Below, piece after piece: positions 35,682-45,739 of a DNA stretch of 64,000 nucleotides. Every line of letters begins with the position of its first letter. The stretch's first letter is position 1. The DNA is from Sphaerochaeta sp. Phil3 (GTDB lineage Bacteria > Spirochaetota > Spirochaetia > Sphaerochaetales > Sphaerochaetaceae). The position numbers were made by a program, and so were the translations under genes. Location: positions 1-64,000 of the forward strand of contig MSGT01000036.1 of assembly GCA_001940825.1 (NCBI GenBank). The letters are read 5' to 3'. The notes beneath the pieces were generated by a model. That model was given only the letters and a program-made list of their open reading frames with translations. It did not search any database and was not told where the DNA came from.

Positions 35682-37478
35682 CTACTTGGAAACCAACGCA
35701 ATCGACTTCAGGTACTCCTCCACATTTCGATACTGAATGCCATCAATCACTTGGTCTTTTCCTCTGTAGAGAACGAACTTTCCAGTGATATGACCATAGC
35801 GATGCTCTGTCTGGGCGCACTTCTCCTCGTCCAACAAATGGCGGTACTGCTGTACGACGGCTTCTTCACTATGCTTGATTTCGAAAATCCGGCAGGAACC
35901 GGCTTCCGGGTCGAACACAACCATGTCGAATTCACCAATGGGGAATTGCAGGACGAACACCTGCATCTTTGGGTTCGCCAACTTTGTTTCCAAAAGGATT
36001 ATATCCTCCAACATCCGTCCATTGATTTCGCTTAGAATGCGTTCCTGTACAGCTGTGCGTTCTGCTAAAGACAATGCACCAAACGTTCCATCCAGCAATA
36101 GACTGCGAATCAATGCCTCGGCCTGCGCATAACGCAAACCTGGCTGAGCAATCACAGTGCGACTGGACTTCATGCTGACATCCGGCAGGTGCAGCACATC
36201 GACATCCATCATCAAATCCAACATATCAAGATATTCTTTGATTTCCGATACATGAATATCATCCAATCCTATGGTCATCTCCGTCTTGTTGCGGATTTCC
36301 AACAGTCTACGCAGTTTGTCAGTGACAGATGCAAGGTCGATGCGATCAAGAACGTCCGTAGGATTGTGGCGGTCCCTACGAAGATTGCTGGCTGAAACAC
36401 CAAGGTCATGGGACTTCCACTCCTGCGTCAGCACCTCCAGAGTGAAACGATGGTTGATGTCCTCTACAACTCTGTTGATGGCACTTGTCAGTTCGTCCTT
36501 CGCATACAAATCCCTCAGATGTCGGAAATGCCCCTCGTATTGGTAGCAGCGCAGAGAGTGCTGAATGTTGTGCGCAATGGCAGAGTCTACATATTCGTCG
36601 GTACTCTCCTTGCTGGCGAACGTAGAGGTTTCATTGTAATGGACACCCCCTAGGCTCATGGTCCCGCCGTAGCGTATATACTCGTCAATGCCATGTATTC
36701 CAAGAACAGACTCGAACTCCCGATACGGAATGAATGTCGTATGCAGCAGTATACAACGGTCATAGAGCTGTTCATCCTCAGCGAAAAGAAATCCAAGAGA
36801 ATCCGTGCCGGAGAGAACGATCTTCATACCGGAGGCTGCGAACACATCAGAAAACAAAGCCGCTCCTTCGATGAAATCTTCCATGAACGTCACTTCATCA
36901 AGAAACACATAACAAAAGCCATGCATTTCCAACAGCTTAAGGTCATGGTTTACACTTGCCAATGTATCCCTTGTGGAGATCTGGACGAAAGCAGACTTCG
37001 AAAGCTCCTCATCGCTCATCTGTGAAAAGACCTGACGTATCAAGGTTGTCTTGCCAGTCCTACGTAGACCATAGAGAATGAAAACCTTATCCTGTTGTTC
37101 CCCATAGACGAAATCATGCAACCGTTGGAAGCATTCTCGCTTACGATAGCCGTTGACAGGAGCCGCAAAAGGACGCAGAGTCTCACCAATACGCACATTG
37201 GTAGCGAAATCCAAAGCATCCAAGGGTTCTGTCTTGGGCAAATGCTTTTTCAAAGCCTTCAACTCTTGTTCCAGTTCCTTCCGCTGTTCGATCAGAGTAC
37301 GGAAATCATCCAATTCATCCATAGGGATATACTTCTCCCTTCGTTTCTTGTTCTCCGTCCAGCGATGGTAGAAGTATTCCTTTCCGTTGATGATCTTCTT
37401 CGTAATTGAACCAGAAGGCAACTTTGAAATCCGTCTTTCCAGCTCCGCTGCTCGGATTTGCATTTCAGATCGTTCCAT
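35682..37478 (-). CDS. AAA family ATPase, archaeal-type/DUF4143-like
   Basis: 598 aa. N-terminal coiled-coil-like region (about 1-85), Walker A GLRRTGKT (137-144), Walker B CYVFLDEVTF with Asp194-Glu195, sensor VLSGTDS, and a C-terminal nuclease-like part (ETKLANPKMQVFVLQFPIGEFDMVVFD, FEIKHSEEAV). Proteins of this type are frequent in mobile and accessory regions; function is unproven. ATG at 37478 is chosen for AGGAGG 6 bases upstream. Confidence 0.75.
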   Translation of the reverse strand: MERSEMQIRAAELERRISKLPSGSITKKIINGKEYFYHRWTENKKRREKYIPMDELDDFRTLIEQRKELEQELKALKKHLPKTEPLDALDFATNVRIGETLRPFAAPVNGYRKRECFQRLHDFVYGEQQDKVFILYGLRRTGKTTLIRQVFSQMSDEELSKSAFVQISTRDTLASVNHDLKLLEMHGFCYVFLDEVTFMEDFIEGAALFSDVFAASGMKIVLSGTDSLGFLFAEDEQLYDRCILLHTTFIPYREFESVLGIHGIDEYIRYGGTMSLGGVHYNETSTFASKESTDEYVDSAIAHNIQHSLRCYQYEGHFRHLRDLYAKDELTSAINRVVEDINHRFTLEVLTQEWKSHDLGVSASNLRRDRHNPTDVLDRIDLASVTDKLRRLLEIRNKTEMTIGLDDIHVSEIKEYLDMLDLMMDVDVLHLPDVSMKSSRTVIAQPGLRYAQAEALIRSLLLDGTFGALSLAERTAVQERILSEINGRMLEDIILLETKLANPKMQVFVLQFPIGEFDMVVFDPEAGSCRIFEIKHSEEAVVQQYRHLLDEEKCAQTEHRYGHITGKFVLYRGKDQVIDGIQYRNVEEYLKSIALVSK

Positions 37479-37595
37479 GTTGCACCTCCTGTTCCTTGCC
37501 AGCATTTCATACGAATTATACCCCTATTATACCCCAAATACAAGAGTATAATTGAGTATAACACCAATTGCTTTTAGCCTGTCAAAACTGAATAT

Positions 37596-39504
37596 TCACA
37601 TAATTTGGAAGTTCCAGGAAACAGCAGTTACAACCCATTTTGGGTCGCCTGCACTGAATACGAAATCATCTACCATTGCCAATCGAGACCCCAACATACG
37701 CCTGAAGGTTCCCAAATGTACGGCCAGCCTCGTTCCTGAAGTTCCATCTGTAGGAATACGCCGCACCACCAGATACGGAAAGCCAACGTAGAATGCTGTA
37801 CGACCCCTCAAGGGATACACAAAAAGTGTGTTCAACGATGCCAGTAAGCGCAATCCTGTTCACATCATCGATCCCGTCAATGCCATCGAAAGTGTAGTTC
37901 GAAACATTACCACCTCTTCCCTTCTCGCCATGCATCATATACATCAAGGCCGATGTTATTGAGTATTCCAATGGCTTTTCATACGTTCCACCTACAGAAA
38001 AAACGAAACAGTCAGGACCATACTTGTAGCCTGAATATGCAAGATCAGGGTCGTTCGATTCTGTCCTTGAATACCCCAAAAGGAAATCCTGAGACCAACA
38101 ACGTCTATTGATATCCCCATCCTTATGGTTCACATACTTGTACTGAGTAATGTTTCCATCTTTATCATAGAACTTGGAGTTCAAATACATGCCAGGCATG
38201 TTGTACACAGTCTCGGCATAGACATTCAGAAGGCCGCCTGCAAGGATATCGGTATACGAAACATTGAGAAGGCCTCCAAAGGCATTGGGTTCCGTGTACC
38301 CAAATCCAAGATAGCCCTCGGCCTCTCCAGGGATCTGGAACTGGTCCATTGTCACCTGCGCATACAGCGACCATTTCTTCAGGAACGACCACGATGCATC
38401 AACTGATATCATGTTGTTGGCCTCCAAAGTGGTCTCTTCATGGTAGTTGTAGTAGTTGTGCATAACCATGAAAGGGTTCAAGTAACGGAAATCGAATGCA
38501 GTGTTTGTGTCTATCAGTGTTATGAAGGACAAAGACATCTTAAAAGGATCCATAGGGACAACTTCATACGTAACGGAATGCCTAAGCTCCCTATAGTCTG
38601 AAAAACCAGTGGCATTCAGCTTCCAAGGCTTATCAATAACTCTGCCAACAGGTTCATAGACAAGCTTATATCTAGGCCCTTCCCCAGATTCATAATATAC
38701 AAGCTTCCCTTCAAATGTGTCACGAGACGAATCGAAGTTGGTCAGTGTCAGGAATACAGAAGTCCTCTTGGTGTAGAAGCCCAGCTTCATGAATTCCTGA
38801 TATTCGTAGTTGTCACCAATTGCAGTGTTGCCTGTATAGCCCTCACCAAGGGAGACCCTTCCTCTTCCAAGAATGAAGCTGAACCCCTTAGTACCAAGCG
38901 AAATCCCTGCATCAAAAGGAAAGTTCTGATGAGAGGATGCCCCCAACAAGGAGAAATGTACAGAGTCGTTCCAGTATGATGACTCCTCCCATGCATAGGA
39001 AGCCTTTTGCTTATAATCAAGGACCATCCTTCCATAGAAGAAACCGCCAATCGTGTTCTCAAGAACTAGGGAAGCAGGTCGTCTATCCTTTTGGCCCTTT
39101 ATGAACCAATCCTGGTCTATGGCGTATTCAGGCTTCTCATCTCCATTGGGGCCGTATGGGGAACCCGTTTGGAAATAGACCTCTGGAGAGAGAGTACCAG
39201 CCACGGAGACGGATCCAAAATCATCTTTATATACAAAACCTTTGTCTGCAAGCTTCTCCTTTACGAAGACCAACAGTTCATCGTCTTGGGACATGTGCCT
39301 TTCAGCACGTTCCAAAGCCAACTCAAGCTGTGCCTGCGTCACAGGCCCGTTACTTGAAGGCCCTACAACCCCCGCATAATGGCACAGCTGGTTCACAAGC
39401 TGCCACTCTTGGGATGAAACGGGATAGTACTTCTGTCCATTGGCGAATGTTGGAATCGTGGCTATGCAGCAAACAACGAAAAACAACACAGCAATCTTTT
39501 TCAT
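37596..39504 (-). CDS. Wzi-like outer-membrane protein, frameshifted near its 3' end
   Basis: Signal peptide (about 1-21), helical region 30-90 and a beta-barrel of aromatic strands; resembles capsule-assembly Wzi family proteins. The frame in use stops at 37666 (612 aa, ending SIGNGR). One base less in the GG at 37673-37674 would continue as VDDFVFSAGDPKWVVTAVSW to a stop at 37596, giving 635 aa, against 634 for the adjacent paralogue. AAGGAGGG precedes the ATG. Last gene of the minus-strand glycan operon. Confidence 0.6.
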
Positions 39505-39529
39505 TTCATCCCTCCTTGAAAACCGTCAA

Positions 39530-41434
39530 TCAGTAAGCCAGCTTCACACCAACCTTAAGATTGAGCGTGAAGTCAGTCGCCCAATCGCCCCAAGACAATA
39601 TCCTTCCAGGATTGTATTCATACACAACCACATCATGAGGAACCTGAACGTATACCTTTTCGGAAGTGCACGTTCCATCGTCATTCTTCACGGAGACTGT
39701 CCTTTCCTCAGTGTCCCACCGCCTTTCATACACAGAAACAATCTCCGGCTCAAACGCCCTACTGGTCTCTATCATACCATTGAGACCAACGATGACGGAC
39801 ATTGGAATCCTTGTTGGGAAGCTCTTTTCGATCTTCAATTCAACGTCCACTATGTTGTTCCAGATATTACCAAAGAAATCTCTGCTGTAGTACTGCCCCC
39901 ATTTTTCACCATCAAAGACATCAAAAACTCCATAGTTCATGAATGTAAGGATGTCCGTACCGGTCTTCTTGGTTGCATACTGGGCACTTCGCATCTGGTC
40001 CTTGACTGCGGAGGACAGCTTCCATCCACCATCGATTGTGGTGTCGAATGCAAGGAGCAATTCAAGGGAATCGGGGTTGAGGGGGTATCCAATGTTCTGT
40101 CCCTTGTTGACGTATGCGGTTGTATATGGGACATCTGCGAACAGCTTGGCCTTGTCTTCGTAGTGAGTGCCAAAGAAAGCGGATACATATGTCACCTGCG
40201 TTCTCAACTCAGAGAAGTTCCCAAACGGCAAAGAGAACTTTGCTCCAGCCTGCAGCGCAATGATATTCCTTGCACATGAGAAGGGCTTGCTAAACGAATA
40301 GAGCTCATCAAACGAGAACGCACCATACAGTTCACCAATCCTTGGATTCGTATAGGAGAAGTCCAAACCAGCAATGACATTGTCATAGTCTCCAAGACTG
40401 TTCTGGCTGAACATATATATCGCAAGAGGATTGAGGTACGAAAGCTCGAACCTTTTACGCCATACGACGCTTTCCCACACACCAAACTTCACCCCGTAGA
40501 AAGGGCCAATCTCCACTCTATGCATACTAATGTTGTTGGAATACTTTCCTGTCTTTTTATCCATGCTCTCGGACGGCCATTCGATACCATTGACGGAGTC
40601 CAAGGAAGCCTGCCCCAAGGAGGCCGTCATGACGGAATATGAAAACCAAGTCGCAGGTGTCAACGAAAGCTCAAAGCCATCGAACACACGGGCCGATCCC
40701 GCCACGGCAAAATTGTTCACTCCAGGACCCCAATCCCTCTTCACAGCCCCGATTCTCATTGAAACCACATCGCGTATGCTTGTGGAAATCTCAGGGAACG
40801 CCTCTATCCCAAGAAAGATACGCCCATCTGGAAGGCTTTTAAGCCTGTCTCCATTTGCAAATAGATCCATGTAGAAGCCATCGGTTGAGAACAGGAGCTC
40901 AGTAGGCAGATAGGCATTTGGGTCTATCCTATCAAGGTTGAGCTTGAAGTTGAGATCATACGAAACGGCATTGAAAAGGTTTCCGTTTATGTACGCTGCC
41001 AAGCTGTTTCTCGAATCAAAGACCTTTTTGCCTTTGTCTCCAAGACCAGCAATCTGAACAGAGGAAACATTGCCTCCCAAGGCAGTGGTTCCAAACCCAC
41101 TGGATGATCTGAAGAAACCAATCGAGGACTTGTCCTTTTGTGATACGGAACCGTCTTCAAGGCCATACTGACTATCGAACGAAGCCAGTATCTCGTCTAT
41201 GCAGACCTTCTCAGAAGAAGAGAGCAACTCAGAATCCTTCATGATTCCAAGCAGTCTTCTCACGGTATTGAGATTGTAAGGTTTGACATCACTCTGAGCT
41301 TCTATGATACCCCTGATTTCTCCAACCTCGATTATGCGATACGCTTCATTGTCCAGCGGAACGGAGTGGAACTGAGTAGCGAACAGGACGCTACATGTGA
41401 CAGCAACCAGCAAGACAACGACAAACCTTTTCAT
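39530..41434 (-). CDS. Wzi-like outer-membrane protein
   Basis: 634 aa. Signal peptide (1-19), helical N-terminal part, then strands including AVKRDWGPGVNNFAVAGSAR, the GRDWGPG-type motif of capsule-assembly Wzi proteins, and a terminal strand ending GVKLAY with the aromatic last residue expected for BAM-dependent folding. Wzi helps attach capsule to the outer membrane. Its ATG overlaps the ATP-grasp stop by four bases. Intact, unlike its two relatives here. Confidence 0.65.
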   Translation of the reverse strand: MKRFVVVLLVAVTCSVLFATQFHSVPLDNEAYRIIEVGEIRGIIEAQSDVKPYNLNTVRRLLGIMKDSELLSSSEKVCIDEILASFDSQYGLEDGSVSQKDKSSIGFFRSSSGFGTTALGGNVSSVQIAGLGDKGKKVFDSRNSLAAYINGNLFNAVSYDLNFKLNLDRIDPNAYLPTELLFSTDGFYMDLFANGDRLKSLPDGRIFLGIEAFPEISTSIRDVVSMRIGAVKRDWGPGVNNFAVAGSARVFDGFELSLTPATWFSYSVMTASLGQASLDSVNGIEWPSESMDKKTGKYSNNISMHRVEIGPFYGVKFGVWESVVWRKRFELSYLNPLAIYMFSQNSLGDYDNVIAGLDFSYTNPRIGELYGAFSFDELYSFSKPFSCARNIIALQAGAKFSLPFGNFSELRTQVTYVSAFFGTHYEDKAKLFADVPYTTAYVNKGQNIGYPLNPDSLELLLAFDTTIDGGWKLSSAVKDQMRSAQYATKKTGTDILTFMNYGVFDVFDGEKWGQYYSRDFFGNIWNNIVDVELKIEKSFPTRIPMSVIVGLNGMIETSRAFEPEIVSVYERRWDTEERTVSVKNDDGTCTSEKVYVQVPHDVVVYEYNPGRILSWGDWATDFTLNLKVGVKLAY

Positions 41435-42342
41435 CCTTCAACTCCTTTCACTTTATCCAAATCTATGAGCTTCCCAAGTTTTTCATCCCATTCCGGAGGA
41501 GAGAACGGTATATATCCACCATAATGGCAGAACGTCAACTCCCCAACGTATACTTTCCCTTTAACAAGATACATGTCAACACGTAGAAACGGGATTCCAA
41601 GCGAAAGCACCTGGGCAATCCTTTTCATCTCCTCAAAACAGGAAGGCTTTTCCGGCATGGAATCAATCTGGTCATCATCCATGCGAAATGGGAGCCTATT
41701 GAAATCCGCATCCAAGATTACCTGCGTAGGGATGCTTGATGTCTCGCACATAATGTACAGAAACTCACACTTCCCATTAAAACAGAAAAACTTGTAGTCC
41801 GTAAGAGCCTCGTTTCCGTCAGACAAGAACTCCTCAACCAAGATCTTTGGTACGATATCCTTATACTGCCACTCACGGGTCGTCATATAATAGTTCCTAC
41901 GAAGACTTCTATCCATGGCCTTCTTGGCCGCTTTGAAATCAAACGAAGCCTTGTCCCTGCACACGATGTAGCTTCCACTGTCATGGGACGTCTTCATCAC
42001 GAATTGGGCAGGAAGGTCATCAAGACCGATTTCCTTGAAACTGCCATAAACACCAATAAGCGGAACCGTATAGCCGCAACCAAGTCTATCCTCAACGAAA
42101 CCACGCATTCCAACCTTGTCCGCCATTGTGGTGTACAACGGATTGTGGTCATTGAGCTTTAGCCACTGAAGTTTCTCCGTAAACGTCTTGGGATCGTCCA
42201 AGTTGAGCCTCTTTCCCATCCTTAGTCTGTAAATCAACCTTATGAACGATTCGTCCGACAAGAACCACAACGAACGATAGAAAAGAGAAATAGCATTCTT
42301 GCCAAAGATTCTCTTGAGCTTCTTTATCCTTCCTTCATCCAT
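41431..42342 (-). CDS. TupA-like ATP-grasp protein
   Basis: 303 aa. Sequence LNLDDPKTFTEKLQWLKLND, TTMADKVGMRGFVEDRLG, FVMKTSHDSGSYIVCRDK and VDMYLVKGKVYVGELTFCHYGGY are hallmarks of TupA-like ATP-grasp enzymes in polysaccharide loci, thought to join an amino acid or carboxylate to the glycan. GGAG precedes the ATG; lies 5 bases after the glycosyltransferase stop. Confidence 0.85.
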   Translation of the reverse strand: MDEGRIKKLKRIFGKNAISLFYRSLWFLSDESFIRLIYRLRMGKRLNLDDPKTFTEKLQWLKLNDHNPLYTTMADKVGMRGFVEDRLGCGYTVPLIGVYGSFKEIGLDDLPAQFVMKTSHDSGSYIVCRDKASFDFKAAKKAMDRSLRRNYYMTTREWQYKDIVPKILVEEFLSDGNEALTDYKFFCFNGKCEFLYIMCETSSIPTQVILDADFNRLPFRMDDDQIDSMPEKPSCFEEMKRIAQVLSLGIPFLRVDMYLVKGKVYVGELTFCHYGGYIPFSPPEWDEKLGKLIDLDKVKGVEG

Positions 42343-42347
42343 CCCAT

Positions 42348-43421
42348 CTACTCCAAAAGGGAAAGGTACTCATCAACGACTATCTTCCTGTCGAATCTGC
42401 CTTCAACGATTCTGCGACCGTTCTCGCCCATCTTCATTCTAGCCTCGTTTGGCAACGAGATGAACCTCTTGAGAACAGACTCTAGATTACCAACATCCCT
42501 TGCGTTGCAGTAAAGACCATTCACCCCGTCTTCGACAATCTCCTTGCAACCGGTCCTTGGAGTGCATATCACAGGCCTCCCTGTGGCACATGCCTCAAGA
42601 ATGACGTTCGACAAACCTTCAGGATGGTATGTAGGAAGGACAAGACAGCTTGCTTCCTTCAGGAAGTCCCTGGAATCCGCAAGTTCTCCATCATAGCGAA
42701 GCCTCCCCTCTGCAACCAAAGACTCGACAACACCCCCATATTTCTCATCCATCGTCCCTGCGGCAATGAATCCTACATCATTGGAAGCCATGTCCTTTGC
42801 ACACTGCAGGAACTCCGAGACACCTTTGGCTTCTATGAACCTTCCAAGAAAGGCGAACACTGTCCGCCCGCCATTTGGATACGGCTGGAATTTGAATTTC
42901 CCAAGATTTATACCAGAACCTGGAACGACCATAGACCTCTTGAAACCAATGTCATTTCTCTTGAAGTATTCGCGATTGTCCTCGTTCTGGAACACGACGC
43001 ACTTGGCCTTTGGCATGACACGCTTGTGAAGGAACATGAGAAGCTTCTTTAGCTTTCCGTCCTTTTCAAGCTCACCCAAACCAGTAATCATTGGCACATA
43101 TGGAATGTGGAGCCTATTTGCGACCAGCCCTCCATAGAGGTTCATCTTTATAGTGAAGGAGAACACAATGTCAGGCTTTTCGCTCTTCATTATGGACGAA
43201 TACGTCCTTATGAGCTTCAATTCCTCTTTGGGATTCGTCCCTTTACCATGGAACGGAACTTCAATAATCCTGCATATTTCCTCAAGCTCATTGCGTTTTA
43301 GGCCATCGTCCACATCACACACGACGACTACGTCATGCCCCTTGGACACAAACGCCTCAATGATCTCCTTTCTGAAGTTGTATGTATATGAAATGAGATT
43401 CGACAGAACAAGTATCTTCAT
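42348..43421 (-). CDS. Glycosyltransferase family 4 protein
   Basis: 357 aa, GT-B fold. N-terminal MKILVLSNLISYTYNFRKEI, C-terminal nucleotide-sugar domain with FLGRFIEAKGVSEFLQC and the EX7E region EASCLVLPTYHPEGLSNVILEACATGRP. Start at 43421 chosen because it makes an ATGA overlap with the upstream gene and follows GGAAGG. Likely transfers one sugar during repeat-unit assembly. Confidence 0.9.
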   Translation of the reverse strand: MKILVLSNLISYTYNFRKEIIEAFVSKGHDVVVVCDVDDGLKRNELEEICRIIEVPFHGKGTNPKEELKLIRTYSSIMKSEKPDIVFSFTIKMNLYGGLVANRLHIPYVPMITGLGELEKDGKLKKLLMFLHKRVMPKAKCVVFQNEDNREYFKRNDIGFKRSMVVPGSGINLGKFKFQPYPNGGRTVFAFLGRFIEAKGVSEFLQCAKDMASNDVGFIAAGTMDEKYGGVVESLVAEGRLRYDGELADSRDFLKEASCLVLPTYHPEGLSNVILEACATGRPVICTPRTGCKEIVEDGVNGLYCNARDVGNLESVLKRFISLPNEARMKMGENGRRIVEGRFDRKIVVDEYLSLLE

Positions 43422-44530
43422 GCGCCTTCCTTTGCAACTCCTTTGATTTTCCAATAAAGCTCCTCAAGCCGTCCCACCGCAGCATCTATTCCTAATCCCT
43501 CATGATCAATGCGTCTGAAAGCATCCCCCCTGTCACCAATGTAGTTTCCCTTCAAAGCGTTGGACCAGACATCCACGGAAGAATCTAAACTGATTCGCAT
43601 ACAATTATCAAAGCAAACCTCTTCGGTTATGGCATCAGAAACCACACAAAAAAGACCGTTCGCCTCTGCCTCAATCAGCGATATGGGAAACCCCTCATAC
43701 AAGGAAGGGAAAAGAAATTTGTCAGAGGCAGACATAACGCAATCGACATCATTTCTCAACCCGGCAAACATAACATTACCCTGAATTCCAAGAGCATTGA
43801 CTTTTCCAACAATCTCGTCTTTCAATTCACCTTCGCCAACAAGCAAAAGTAACGCACTTGGAGAATGTGTCAGATATTCATTGAAAACATCAATCAGAAA
43901 ACCATGGTTCTTTTGGGTTCTGAAGGCACCCACATGGAGGATTACCTCCCTATCTGTCGATATCCCCATTTCAAGTCTGGCTGCGCACCGCTTTTGGGAA
44001 GAGAATCCGTACTTTTTGGTATCTACCCCATTGTTCTGGATTATGAATGTCCTCGATTCGCCAAACATCCATTTCCCGGCAATGTCAGATACAGCAGCAA
44101 GTACAACTTTATCAAGCGGAAACCTAATACGATTTATGCAATTCAGAATAGAGGAAGAAGAGCCGGCGGAGGCACCTGCATTATGACTCAAAAACAGCAC
44201 GCCAATGCCCATTTTGACAGCTTCGATGGCAGGGGTTACATACGACATCGAATTGGCGTTGCATTGAACTATATCGTAGTTCTCCGCTGCATACAGCCTC
44301 CTTAGGTCAACTATATTGCCTATGGGGTTCTGCCTTCTGCTTCGAATGAATCTAAAGCCACAGCCAAGTTCCAAGAGGTCGTTGAGAAAGCATGGGGTTT
44401 CTCCGTGATATGAAAGGAAGTCCATTTGGAATACGTCCCTGTCTATATGTCGTGCAACATTCAATAGATATGTCTCTATCCCCCCAAGATGGGAATCGAT
44501 TCCAACCTGAAGGATCTTAAGTTTCTTCAC
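43418..44530 (-). CDS. Glycosyltransferase (GT4/GT1-like), GTG start
   Basis: 370 aa. KILQVGIDSHLGGIETYLLN begins the acceptor domain; HVGAFRTQKNHGFLIDVF and SASDKFLFPSLYEGFPISLIEAEANG are the donor-domain motifs. GTG at 44530 chosen since AAGGAAGG lies just upstream; a further ATG at 44578 would reach into the divergent promoter. First gene of a minus-strand operon of five. Confidence 0.88.
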   Translation of the reverse strand: MKKLKILQVGIDSHLGGIETYLLNVARHIDRDVFQMDFLSYHGETPCFLNDLLELGCGFRFIRSRRQNPIGNIVDLRRLYAAENYDIVQCNANSMSYVTPAIEAVKMGIGVLFLSHNAGASAGSSSSILNCINRIRFPLDKVVLAAVSDIAGKWMFGESRTFIIQNNGVDTKKYGFSSQKRCAARLEMGISTDREVILHVGAFRTQKNHGFLIDVFNEYLTHSPSALLLLVGEGELKDEIVGKVNALGIQGNVMFAGLRNDVDCVMSASDKFLFPSLYEGFPISLIEAEANGLFCVVSDAITEEVCFDNCMRISLDSSVDVWSNALKGNYIGDRGDAFRRIDHEGLGIDAAVGRLEELYWKIKGVAKEGA

Positions 44531-44594
44531 ATTTGCCTTCCTTGCTGTCTTTTGTCTCTCTTTTCGTATAGAATACAATAAAAAAGGAGTTTAG

Positions 44595-45701
44595 ATGAAC
44601 AATTCTTCCATTCGTAGAATCCTTCAGGTAAGCTATGATATGAGCCAAGGTGGTGCCGAAACCCTGATAATGAACATATACAGGCATATCGATAGGAATA
44701 AGGTTCAATTCGATTTTCTGCTCCATGGCGAAAACAAAACAGCATATGAAGATGAAATCCTATCCCTAGGAGGAAGAATCTACAGAATTCCAAGATTCCT
44801 GGGCTACAACAAGCTATCATACGATAGGAACCTGAAGCGTTTTCTGACAGAACACCGAGAATATGAGATAATCCATGACCACTTGATGGATTCTGCAACA
44901 GAAACGTTCAGAATCGCAAAGAAAATGGGGCTCAAGACCATTGCACATAGCCACATAGCCCAATACGGCTCCTCTGTCGATTCCATGATTCGGTTTTTCT
45001 TCAGAAAAAACATATGTAAAGTTTCTGACTACCGTTTTGCGTGTTCAAGAGAAGCTGGAGAATGGTTCTATAGGAACAAAGCCGACTTCGCCATTCTTAG
45101 AAACGGAATAGAGACGGAAAGATTTGCATTCTCTTCCAGCATGAAGAAGAAGGCAAGAAATAAGCTGGGACTGGCCGATGCAGACTTCGTAATTGGAACA
45201 ATAGGGAGATGCGTAGAACAGAAAAACCAAAGGAGGGCCGTTGAGGTATTCAATGACTTCTGCAAAGAAAACATAAATGCCAAACTCGTCATCGTGGGAG
45301 AGGGTCCTTTGAGAAAACATCTTGAACAACAGGTGAAGAATCTGGGAATAGATGACAAGGTTGTATTTACTGGAACCTTAACGAACACGAACGAAGTTTA
45401 TTCCGCTTTTGACTGTTTTCTGTTTCCATCTCTATATGAAGGACTTGGAATCGTATTGGTTGAGGCCCAAGCGAATGGTCTACCCTGCGTCATTTCATCG
45501 ACAATACCAAGGGAGGTTGATTTGATCCCTTCGCTTGTAGAGAGGGTAAACCTGAATGAATCCAACAAGATCTGGGTGGAAGCCATGAAACGAATGAAAC
45601 CTATGGACAACAGACAGGAGGCGCCAAAGCTTATTAAAGAAGCCGGTTACTGTATCAATGATATAGCAAAGGAAATGGAGAATTTCTACTTAGCCATTTG
45701 A
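44595..45701 (+). CDS. Glycosyltransferase (GT4)
   Basis: 368 aa. ILQVSYDMSQGGAETLIMNI is the acceptor-domain start; IGTIGRCVEQKNQRRAVEVF and FDCFLFPSLYEGLGIVLVEA the donor domain. AAAGGAG is 6 bases before the ATG. Divergent from the neighbouring glycosyltransferase, and a single-gene plus-strand unit inside an otherwise minus-strand region. The two are clear paralogues. Confidence 0.9.
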   Translation: MNNSSIRRILQVSYDMSQGGAETLIMNIYRHIDRNKVQFDFLLHGENKTAYEDEILSLGGRIYRIPRFLGYNKLSYDRNLKRFLTEHREYEIIHDHLMDSATETFRIAKKMGLKTIAHSHIAQYGSSVDSMIRFFFRKNICKVSDYRFACSREAGEWFYRNKADFAILRNGIETERFAFSSSMKKKARNKLGLADADFVIGTIGRCVEQKNQRRAVEVFNDFCKENINAKLVIVGEGPLRKHLEQQVKNLGIDDKVVFTGTLTNTNEVYSAFDCFLFPSLYEGLGIVLVEAQANGLPCVISSTIPREVDLIPSLVERVNLNESNKIWVEAMKRMKPMDNRQEAPKLIKEAGYCINDIAKEMENFYLAI

Positions 45702-45739
45702 ACAACCCCCAGGGTTGGAAGCAAACACAGAGAGGAACT

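Noticed and set aside
39440..40279. Long plus-strand frame opposite the Wzi-like genes
   Set aside because: Shadow of the minus-strand barrel gene; composition explains its openness.
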